A stretch of DNA of 64,000 bases, taken from contig JADKEV010000007.1 of the NCBI GenBank assembly GCA_016717855.1, forward strand, positions 132,553 through 196,552, read 5' to 3'. Position 1 is the first letter of the stretch, and each line of letters opens with the position of its first letter. The notes below the pieces were generated by a model. The model saw only the letters and a list, made by a program, of their open reading frames with translations, did no database searches and had not been told where the DNA came from. Positions 57,181 to 64,000 of this stretch are shown piece after piece. The translations under genes and the position numbers were made by a program. The stretch comes from Betaproteobacteria bacterium (GTDB lineage Bacteria; Pseudomonadota; Gammaproteobacteria; Burkholderiales; Casimicrobiaceae).

Positions 57181-57184
57181 CTCG

Positions 57185-57590
57185 TCAGGCAGCTGCGGGA
57201 GCGGTAGCGGGAGCAGCAGCCGGCGCGGGAGCCTCGGCAACGGCCGCGGGGCCGTGCGTGAGGTTCTTCGCCTTCTCTTCCTTCATCATCGGCGAGGGCG
57301 CGATCTGCGCTTCGTCGGTGGTGATGATCAGATGGCGCAGTACCGCATCGTTGAACTTGAACGCGTGCTCGAGTTCGGCCAGCGTTTCGTTGTCGATCTC
57401 GATGTTCATGCACACGTAGTGTGCCTTGAACATTCTCGATCTGGTACGCCAGTTGCCGGCGACCCCAGTCCTCGAGGCGGTGAATCTTGCCGCCGCGGCT
57501 GGTGACCATCGAGCGGTAGCGCTCGACCATTGCGGGCACCTGCTCGCTCTGGTCCGGATGGACGATGAATACGATTTCGTAATGACGCAT
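57185..57590 (-). CDS. rpsF: 30S ribosomal protein S6 (one frameshift)
   Basis: S6 of about 134 residues, first gene of the operon. MRHYEIVFIVHPDQSEQVPA and LEDWGRRQLAYQIEN lie in one frame; after about 57430 the frame changes to FKAHYVCMNIEIDNETLAEL and RHLIITTDEAQIAPS. The C terminus is an Ala/Pro-rich tail (EAPAPAAAPATAPAAA). AAGGAG precedes the ATG by 6 bases. S6 binds the 16S platform with S18. The single shift in a required gene again points to sequence error. Confidence 0.93.
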
Positions 57591-57593
57591 GCA

Positions 57594-57660
57594 GACTCCT
57601 TATGGATAAATCCACCGGCTGCATTCCAGGGCGGGATTCGCCTGGTACGGGTGTGGAAAG
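57594..57660 (-). promoter_or_regulatory. Candidate S6:S18 autoregulatory leader in rpsF mRNA
   Basis: The rpsF 5' UTR can fold as an outer UCCAC/GUGGA helix enclosing a CCAGG/CCUGG hairpin, with a conserved-looking GCAGCCG on the 3' side of the internal loop. Known S6:S18-binding leader RNAs show a similar stem with a CCG-containing bulge that mimics the 16S site. It lies directly upstream of the ribosome site. The fold was judged by eye. Confidence 0.45.
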
Positions 57661-57675
57661 GTGGGAAAGCCCTCG

Positions 57676-57704
57676 ATTGTAACAAGATTCCGCGCCTGCC
57701 ACAA
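57676..57704 (-). promoter_or_regulatory. Sigma70-type promoter for rpsF operon
   Basis: On the minus strand TTGTGG and TACAAT are separated by exactly 17 bases. The -10 matches consensus at five of six positions and the -35 at four of six. The predicted start lies about 75 bases before the rpsF ATG, which leaves room for the leader structure. Confidence 0.6.
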
Positions 57705-57852
57705 ACCGGCTGGTCCAATCTGCCTCGACGGCGCGATGTGCCAGCTCCGCCGCCGGCCTTTCCCATTACAATGTCATAAGTTGGGGGCTGGCGCGAGTTT
57801 GCTGGTGCGCCCGGGACAGGGCCGATCCGGAAACGCGAGGCTAATAGGTGGA

Positions 57853-58781
57853 ATGGACGAAATCGGGAAGTCAACTGTATTCGCACGCGCCGACATCTCG
57901 CCCGCGCTCGAACTGGGAGCGTACGAATGGCTGTGGCTGCACCGGGCGGATTCGTACGCCGGCATCGCCGGCCTGTTCCGGCAGGCCGCCGGGTCCCTGC
58001 CCTCCGAGCTGGCGTCCGAAGATGGCGCGCGGGCGATCGCGCTGCAAGCCATCGCGCAGCTGGCCAGGGCAGGCGTCACGACCTTCGGCGTGCGCGTAAG
58101 GGCAGCGGCGACTACCCGGAATAGCTGCTGGAGGCGGAAGACCCGGTGCCCGTTCTCTACTACCAGGGCTGGTGGGATCTGATCGACGCGCCCCGCGCCG
58201 GGTCGCCGTCGTCGGCTCGCGCGAGTCTCCGACAAAGGGCATCCGCCGCACCAGCAAGCTGGTCAAGATGCTGGTGAGCACCGTTGCGCGATCATCTCGG
58301 GACTCGCGCGCGGCGTGGACACCGTCGCCCACGAGACGGCGATCGAAGCCGGCAGCGCCACCATCAGAATTGGCCGGAACGCCGCTGTCCGACTACGACG
58401 CAAGGTCGGACGCCAGGCTCCGGCGGCAGATCGCGACGGAATTCCTGCTGCTCTCGCCCGTGCCCGTCCTCGCCTGGCAGAAACAGGAGGCCCAGCGCCA
58501 TCGCGTGTTCTACCCGGAGCGCTCGCGAACAATGGCGGCGCTGGCGGACGCGACGATCATCGTCGAAGCCGGCCAGGTTTCCGTTACGCTGATCCAGGCC
58601 CAGGCCGCGCTCCAGCTGGGACTTCGCTTCGTTCATCCTGAACGGCTGCTTCGACCAACCCGGCGTGACGCCGGCAAAGTTCGAAAGCCCGGGGGGCGAT
58701 CGGGTCGGGAATTCCGAGCAGATACTCATGTGCCACGAGGACGGGATCTCCAGTGCGACCACAGCGAATCGATGGAGCTGA
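57853..58781 (+). pseudogene. DprA/Smf-like SLOG-domain protein (multiple frameshifts, one in-frame TAG)
   Basis: A protein of about 310 residues, pieced from three frames. N-terminal helical region: ELGAYEWLWLHRADSYAGIA and LFRQAAGSLPSELASEDGA. The Rossmann-like SLOG core is RVAVVGSRE, GIRRTSKLVKML, ISGLARGVDTVAHETAIEAG, HRVFYPERSRTMAALADATI and IVEAGQ, which match DprA. It lacks the long winged-helix tail of competence DprA. A TAG interrupts YPE*LLEAEDP at 58123. The stop overlaps the start of the next gene. With a phosphoribosyltransferase as partner, a role other than transformation is likely. Confidence 0.72.
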
Positions 58782-59398
58782 CCCGGCGCGACCACTACTT
58801 CCTGGGCGAGCAGGACCTCTGCTACTTCTTCCTGAGTATTCGGTCCGCAACGGCCGCGTCTTCGCGCGACCAACGAGTTGGTGCCGGGACCTGGTGCGGC
58901 CGAGAGGCCAGGGTAAGCGAAGACCGGAAGTGCCGAAGCAGCGCGCGATCCGGAGCGTGGCGCAGTCGTTCAGGCCGCACTGGATGCCGACCGGGTCAGC
59001 GCGACCGCTTTCGTCCCGATACCGTCAGGCCAATGCGGCGCAGTCACCCGGATTACGACGACCGGCTGCGGCGCGTCCCGCGCGGGGTGGCCGAAGGGCT
59101 CGACGTCCGGGCACTGGTCAATGGGTCGCGAAACGCGGGACGCGGAGGCGTTCACCGGCGTCCGCGAGGGACCCGACGTGCTCTATGCCAACTGCGGGTC
59201 GTCACGCCGCTGCTCGGGCCACGCGGCGGTGTCATGCTGGTGGGCGACGTCCTGACCACGGGCGCAGCGTTCATCGCGGCGAACGCCGGCTGGGGCAACT
59301 GCTGCCCGGGAACGCGGTGCACTGGGCTATACGCCGCGCGCACGCTCAAGGACACCGACGAGATTCCCCATCTCGACGGGTTAGGCCGGGCCGCGCGC
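58772..59398 (+). pseudogene. Phosphoribosyltransferase-like (ComF-type) protein (multiple frameshifts)
   Basis: It starts at ATG inside the end of the DprA-like gene with ELTRRDHYFLGEQDLCYFF, followed by an Arg-rich middle (KRRPEVPKQRAIRSVAQSF) and a PRPP-loop-like VMLVGDVLTTGAAFIAA, close to the ComF/PRTase consensus where two acids precede the TTG. The last readable stretch is AARTLKDTDEIPHLDG. The frame shifts several times, and the end point is approximate. PRTases bind PRPP and exchange a base or phosphate; the substrate is unknown. Confidence 0.6.
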
Positions 59399-60195
59399 TC
59401 ACTCCCCCTGCAGCGGCATGCCCCGCTCCCGGGCGTGCCGGATCGCCAGCAGATACGCCGACGCCGGCGATCATGTAAAGCACGTTGAAGCCGAGCGCGG
59501 TGAAAAGAGATCGAAGCTGAACGTGTGGGGCAGCAGCACTTCGCGCATGCCCTCGAAAACGTAACTAGCCGGCACCGCGTGGGCAACAGGCTGCAACCAA
59601 CCGGGGGGCACGGAAATCAGGTAGTACACCCGACACGGGCGCCAGCGGGAAGATCGCGGCCCAGGCCAGTTCCTCGACGCCCAGCCCCCAGCGCAGCACC
59701 ATTCCCCGACACCGAAGCCCGATCGCCCAGCCGAGCACGATCAGGTTGACGAAAAACGCGAGCAGCGGAAAACCCATCGAGAAGAGCGAATACTTGAACA
59801 GCAGCCGGGCGACCAGCGCGGCGCCGCCACGCCGATCACGGTCCGGATCACCGACATCACCAGCTGGCCGACGATCAGTTCCCGGGGGCGCGGCGGGCTC
59901 TGAACAGGTTGCCCGGGTTGCGGGAGTACGTTTCCTCCGAAGAACGACAGCGACCCCAGGCGCTGGCCGCGAAACAGGATGTCCCAGAGCAGCACCGCCG
60001 CGATGAAGAAAACCGGCGCGCCGACCAAGCACGTTATTGGTCGGCGCCGGGTAGATGGTGATGAAGGCCCACACAGATCATGGTGACGGTCGGGTAGTAC
60101 GCCAACGAAATCACGCGCGCGCCACGACTTCCCGCAGCGGCTACGTGGCGCAGGACCAACGCCCCGATCCGGCGCAACGACGCGGCGGGGTTCAT
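59399..60195 (-). pseudogene. ABC-2 type permease (daunorubicin/LPS exporter family; frameshifts)
   Basis: A membrane protein of about 265 residues. Recoverable segments: ARVISLAYYPTVTMI, LLWDILFRGQ, RPRELIVGQLVMSVIRTVIG, YSLFSMGFPLLAFFVNLIVL and YLLAIRHARERGMPLQGE, the last ending at 59399. The ABC-2 fold (six helices) is recognisable although at least five single-base breaks split it. The ATG at 60195 overlaps the stop of the ATPase gene (ATGA), so the two form one exporter. The substrate is unknown. Confidence 0.72.
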
Positions 60196-60979
60196 CCGGT
60201 CTCCTCTTCGTCGGCGTCGGGGCGCTTTAGGCGCGTGACCAAGAACACCTGCTCCATGTTGTCCCGCCCGTGCGCGGGCGATCAGGTCTCGGCCGGCGCG
60301 CCGCGGTCGACGACCGGCCCCCGCGCAGCATCACGATATCGGTGCGCATCCGCTCGACCTCGCCCATATTGTGCGTGACCCAGCAGCATCGTGCGGTGGC
60401 TCTCGCGCTGGTAGGCCTCGAGGTAGCTGCGCATCCGGTCGCCGACGTCCGGGATCGAGCGACGCAATCGGTTCGTCCGAGCAGCAGCACTTCGGGCCGG
60501 TTGAGCGGGGCCTTGGCGAGGGTTCACCCGCGTCCGCTGCCCGGCGGAGAGCGTGCCGTAACCGCGGTCGAGGAACTCGGAGGCTTGCAGTTCAGCGCGA
60601 GTTCGCGGGTGCTGCGCGTCCCGCGCGTCCCTGAGGCCGTAGAGCTTGGCGTACACGGTCAGGTTTTCGCACGGAAAGCCGCCGGGGCAGGTCGACGTAA
60701 GGGGTGAAGTTCATCCGGGACATTACGCGATGCCGGTGCCGCAGCATGTCCTCGCCCAGGATGGAGATCGCGCCCGGAAGTGGGCAACAGCGCTCCCAGG
60801 GGAGGATCGAGGGCGTCGTGGTCTTGCCCGCGCCGTTGCCTCCAGCAGCGCGGTGGTCGTGCCGCGACGGACCGCGAAGCTGATGCCGGACAGCGCCTGG
60901 ACCTCGCCGTAGCGCTTGGCCGGTTTCTCGACGTTTTGGTGACGGCGGGGACTGCGAGTCGTGGTGACGGAGGGGGCAC
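60192..60979 (-). pseudogene. ABC transporter ATP-binding protein (frameshifts)
   Basis: An ABC ATPase of about 255 residues partnering the permease. KRYGEVQALSGISFAVRRGT leads to a Walker A region split by a frame change (GNGAGKTTT in one frame), then ISILGEDMLRHRHRVMSRMN, the signature GTLSAGQRTRVN, HRTMLL followed by HNMGEVERM in another frame, and DIVMLRGGRVVDRG-like end. The start is uncertain because the first ~15 codons are out of frame and no clear ATG is seen. It is upstream of and overlaps the permease gene. Confidence 0.7.
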
Positions 60980-61146
60980 GGTGGATGAACGGGTGGGCGC
61001 TGCAGAGCGCGACTATACCCGAGCCGGTGCGCCCAGGCGCGGTTGCCGAACGGCGCGCGGCGGGCAATATGACGGACCACGCCGGGCAAGACCGCGGCCG
61101 CCGCCCGCCCCGGCCAGGCTTCGCGGCAGGATCTGGAGGAAGAGCC

Positions 61147-61770
61147 ATGGACCAAGACATCACGCGGCTGCGCCTTTTCCACACGGGACATGACGCAGCT
61201 GAGCACCGCGACGGAAGGTAGCGACAGGCGCCCGTTTGCTGGACGAGGGCGCCGCCCTGCTCGGACAGCTCATCGCGCACGACGACTGGCTGCCGGCCGA
61301 ATTCCTCGCGGTCGTCCGCCGCGGGCTATCGGCAGTACCTGCTGCATTCGGATCCGCTGGAGCGTTTCTGCGTCGTCGGCTTCGTCGGGGAGCCTGGACA
61401 GAAGACCCCAATCCACGATCACCTGACCTGGGGTCTGGTGGGTTAGCTTTCGCGGGAGGAACTCTGCGAGGAGTACAGGCGGACCGCCAGCGGCAGCACC
61501 GGTCGTGCGCCGCGGTGCGCCCCGGATGCCGCGCGGCGCGATCGATCGCGTCTCCCGGATATCGGCGACGTGCACGTCGTCTCCAGCGCCAGCGACGCGG
61601 TGGCCGTCAGCATCCACGTCTACGGCGCGAACATCGGCGCGATGCGCCGCCCCGTGTTCGACTACCGCAACCGGCGCCGCCCGAGGGTTCGTCTCAGCTA
61701 TCCTGACACCCATGGTGCCAGACCTTCTGGCGCCGGTCGCCGGCGGCGCAGGCCGGCGGTTTTCCGCTAG
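61147..61770 (+). pseudogene. Cysteine dioxygenase family cupin (frameshifts)
   Basis: A thiol-dioxygenase-like protein of about 195 residues. ATG at 61147 has GGAGGA about seven bases upstream. Readable parts are LLGQLIAHDDWLPAEFLAV, YLLHSDPLERFCVVGF (in mixed frames), QKTPIHDHLTWGLVGV with the metal-binding H-x-H, GDVHVVSSASDAVAVSIHVY and GANIGAMRRPVF. These match the bacterial cysteine/3-mercaptopropionate dioxygenase family, which oxidises thiols to sulfinates with Fe(II). At least four frame breaks; the 3' boundary is approximate because it converges with moaE. Confidence 0.7.
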
Positions 61771-62246
61771 CGGGGCGCCGTTCGCTGGTCCTGCCAGCGC
61801 GCCGCCGCCGCATCGTCGGTGGTCTGGCCTCGACCCAGCGCGAACCTTGCGGCGTGTCTTCGCGCTTCCAGAACAACGCGCGCGTCTTCCAGGTAGTCCA
61901 TGATGAACTCGCAGGCGGCGAATGCCTCGCCCCGATGCGCGCCGGTGGCGGCGGCGACCAGCCCGATCTGGTCCGTCAGTTGCATGGCGCCGACGCGGTG
62001 CACGACCAGCGTCTCCGTAGACATCCCAGCGGCAGCCTGGCCTCGGCGCAGATCTTCTCAGAGTTCGCGCTCGGTCTGCGCAGGATGGTATTCCAGGAAC
62101 AGGTTGCTGACGCTCTCGCCGTCGTTCCCGTCGCGCACGACGCCGATGCCGTTGGCGTACTCCCGCGAGCCCGCGCGCTGCCGGCGCGCAGCGCGACAAT
62201 CTCGCCCCCGGCGTCGAGAGTCCTCAGTTTGCACGCGCACCGGCAT
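61767..62246 (-). pseudogene. moaE: Molybdopterin synthase catalytic subunit MoaE (frameshifts)
   Basis: About 155 residues. MPVRVQTED starts the gene; VRDGNDGESVSNLFLEYHPAQ and VVHRVGAMQLTDQIGLVAAA, GEAFAACEFIMDYL and FWKREDTPQGSRWVEA (with the catalytic Lys region) are textbook MoaE but lie in different frames. MoaE with MoaD converts precursor Z (cPMP) to molybdopterin. It lies 20 bases downstream of moaD on the same strand. Confidence 0.82.
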
Positions 62247-62266
62247 GGGAGGCTCGCTCCGTCGAG

Positions 62267-62528
62267 TCAGCCGCCGGTGACCGGCGGAAACAGCGCGGCC
62301 TCGTCGCCGTCGCGCAACGTGGCCGCCGGATCAGTCATTTCCGGTTGTGACCGCGACCCGCACCGCCCGCCCCACGGCCAGTTCCGCCGCCCAGGGCCCG
62401 CCGCGGCCGCGCAGGACGTCGAGCAGCGTGGCAACGCTGCTCGACGCCCGGCTGCAGTTCAACCTGCTCGGACCCGCGGCCCAGCGCTTCCCGCGGGCAG
62501 GCAAGATAGAGAACCGCCCCCCGTTCAT
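62267..62528 (-). pseudogene. moaD: Molybdopterin synthase sulfur carrier subunit MoaD (frameshifts)
   Basis: About 86 residues of a ubiquitin-fold sulfur carrier. EALGRGSEQVELQPGV, VATLLDVLRGRGGPWAAELA and AVRVAV are recognisable, and the C terminus reconstructs as DEAALFPPVTGG followed by TGA, the diglycine tail that carries the thiocarboxylate. The frame changes at least three times. It precedes moaE, the usual order. Confidence 0.78.
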
Positions 62529-62572
62529 GGAATAACCGCCAGCCAGTCCGCGCCCCATCCCGAGGCACGGTT

Positions 62573-63229
62573 TCAGAAGCGCAGCTGGAATAAACCGAAA
62601 GAAACCACGGTCCACCTCCGGTCGGGCGCGCCAGATCGGTGATACCAGCGCCGCCAGCACCTACACCACTGGCGCAGCCGCGCCCATTCCAGACCGCACG
62701 CCCATCCCGGCATTGAGGTCGTAGCGGACGCCGACTCCGCTGGATTTCAGGCCAACCATCTGGCCGCGGCTCTATCACTGTTTCACCGCGCCGGTGCCGG
62801 GCGACAGCAGCAGCACCGTGTTCGGCTGCTCGTAGCCGACGCGGCCGTAGACGGAAAACCTGGGCACCGCAGCGCAACCAGCTGGTATGAACATCGCGGT
62901 TCCAGAGCCCGGCTGGTCGGTTCCCCCGGTGTCAGGCCGAACGACTTCGGATCGAAGCGCAGACCGAGGCGTTGGGAGTGTGTCAGCGCCGCCTCGACAC
63001 CCACGGCCTGATGCAGCCGATAACCACCGTAAACCATAGCTTGCTGGCTGGGTTCCTCGCCCGTGGGCTTGAGCCAGGACAGCGATTGGGATTCGATCAA
63101 CGCCAGGCCGGGGTCGAGGTTCTTGGGCCGGACATTGAAGCCGCCATAGAACCCCTGGGCCCATACTGAACCTTGAAACAACATCAAAAAGATGCTGCAA
63201 GTGACTGAAATTTTGTGGTTTATTCTCAT
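62573..63229 (-). pseudogene. Small outer-membrane beta-barrel protein (frameshifts)
   Basis: About 218 residues. An N-terminal signal (KISVTCSIFLMLFQGSVWAQ) leads to GFYGGFNVRPKNLDPGLAL and YGGYRLHQAVGVEAALTHSQ, alternating amphipathic strands of the OmpA/opacity type. The last strand, TVVSFGLFQLRF, ends in phenylalanine right at the stop, the C-terminal signature recognised by BAM. The middle is out of frame (SVYGRVGYEQPNT elsewhere). Function unknown. It lies upstream of moaD on the same strand. Confidence 0.7.
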
Positions 63230-63336
63230 GACTGCTGGGCCGAAAGTTGCGCTGCGGTACCCGACTGGGGGAGTTGGAGAATCCGTGCCCGATTTTGGTT
63301 CCCGATGATCCTAGGCTACAAACTGGGGGCGGCTTG

Positions 63337-63847
63337 TCAGAGCAGGAGCTCGGTGCAATGCACAATTACGAACTCGGCGATGGCCCCGGCGTTGCTCAAA
63401 TCCAACACGGGTATCTGCGCGTCGGCGAACTGGTCGGGCGCATCGGTGGCCAGCCCGATGATCCCCGGATCTTCCCGGAACAAGAGCGGCTTGCCGATGG
63501 GCGGCCGGTGGTTTTCCAGCCGGGGAATGGCCGCCCGCTTGCTGGCCTCCACCAGCCGCAGGTCGCAGGGCGACAACCGGCGCAAGGCCTGCGGCGGGGT
63601 CAGTTCCGGCTCCTCATGGAGCTCATGCATCAGCGCCCAGCGCACCTTCACGTAATCAGAACCTCGCTGCAACCGCGCGCCGATGCCGCCCACGAGTCCT
63701 TGCCGGGCTGGTCGATGTCGAAGTTATGGTGCGCATGCTTGATCAGCGACACCCTCAACCCCGCCTACCGCAGGTGCAGGATAAGCCTGTTGGACAGCCG
63801 TGGTCTTGCCGCTTCCGGACCAAAGCCGGCGAGGCGAAGAGTTTCAT
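63337..63847 (-). pseudogene. mobB: Molybdopterin-guanine dinucleotide biosynthesis protein MobB (frameshifts)
   Basis: About 170 residues. The C-terminal two-thirds are in one frame: VRWALMHELHEEPELTPPQA, LRRLSPCDLRLVEASKRAAI, HRPPIGKPLLF and IPVLDLSNAGAIAEFVI. The N-terminal P-loop (expected GxSGSGKTT) is blurred by frame breaks around 63800-63840, but HAHHNFDIDQPGKDSW can be read across frames. MobB is a GTPase helper of MobA in making bis-MGD. It groups with moaD/moaE as a molybdenum-cofactor neighbourhood. The last ~150 bases of the window beyond it show no gene. Confidence 0.78.
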
Positions 63848-64000
63848 TGCCAAGGCTTCAACCGCGAAGGACGAAGCTGCGGTTTATTACCCAAGATCGG
63901 GAGACAGAAGGCAAACAGCGCGATCAGTTTTCCCCGATTCTCTGTTCGCGACCGCTGCAGGCGCCGCCTGCTGGCAACATAGTGGCCAGGGCGACGACGC

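Noticed and set aside
60980..61146. Small gene between the ABC ATPase and the thiol dioxygenase
   Set aside because: Open frames exist on both strands but all are Arg/Pro-rich, with no family match or ribosome site; it is probably just the divergent spacer.

Overview
This is a 64 kb window of very GC-rich DNA with dense coding. It most likely comes from an uncultured betaproteobacterium (Burkholderiales or relatives). Supporting signs are the rpsF-priB-rpsR-rplI operon with a PriB gene, a Bug-type tricarboxylate receptor, an AlgI-like MBOAT cluster, the RoxA ribosomal oxygenase and the general codon bias. No rRNA, tRNA or CRISPR array was seen. The taxonomic call is an inference from gene content only.

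Layout. 1-8.4 kb: the 3' end of suhB, a thiolase, an M20 hydrolase, a HerA-like ATPase, a lactonase-like propeller, a GST, a class II aldolase and an NAD-type isocitrate dehydrogenase. 8.4-12.4 kb: dispersed palindromic repeats, an HlyD/ABC/ABC-2 exporter operon, a His-rich small protein and a small lipoprotein. 12.6-17.3 kb: a type III polyketide synthase operon (T3PKS, methyltransferase, FAD oxidoreductase, ACP, ketosynthase), followed by a P-type ATPase and an alpha-carbonic-anhydrase homologue with an altered zinc site. 20.7-32.7 kb, minus strand: a complete glycogen operon, glgC-glgA-glgP-glgB-glgX-malQ. 32.9-36.8 kb: a reductase selenoprotein-B-like protein with CxxC, a phosphoesterase, 5-formyl-THF cyclo-ligase and malonyl-CoA decarboxylase. 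37-43.7 kb: mutS framed by inverted repeat pairs, a SlyD-type isomerase, RoxA, a small conserved protein and PIN-PhoH. 43.7-48 kb: an MBOAT / SGNH-like / ATP-grasp surface-modification cluster and a Bug receptor. 48-50.5 kb: dnaB carrying an intein. 50.5-55.7 kb: a GNAT, a DMT transporter and a large secreted DUF11-type protein with a CTERM-like anchor. 56-57.6 kb: the ribosomal operon rpsF-priB-rpsR-rplI with a candidate S6:S18 leader. 57.8-64 kb: a DprA-like/phosphoribosyltransferase pair, an ABC-2 exporter, a cysteine-dioxygenase-family enzyme, moaE, moaD, an outer-membrane barrel and mobB, all badly frame-broken.

The most important caveat is frame quality. Many genes are interrupted by single-base shifts, often in G/C runs, including genes that cannot be lost (rpsF, rpsR, dnaB). 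The density of breaks rises sharply after about 57.8 kb. The simplest reading is consensus error in a draft or metagenomic contig, not mass pseudogenisation. Frame-broken genes are therefore annotated over their full reconstructed span.

The most interesting biology is the DnaB intein with a scrambled endonuclease segment, the DprA-like + PRTase pair, the type III PKS operon, the His-to-Glu change in the carbonic anhydrase homologue, and the palindromic repeats that bracket mutS and supply the stop codon of the isocitrate dehydrogenase.
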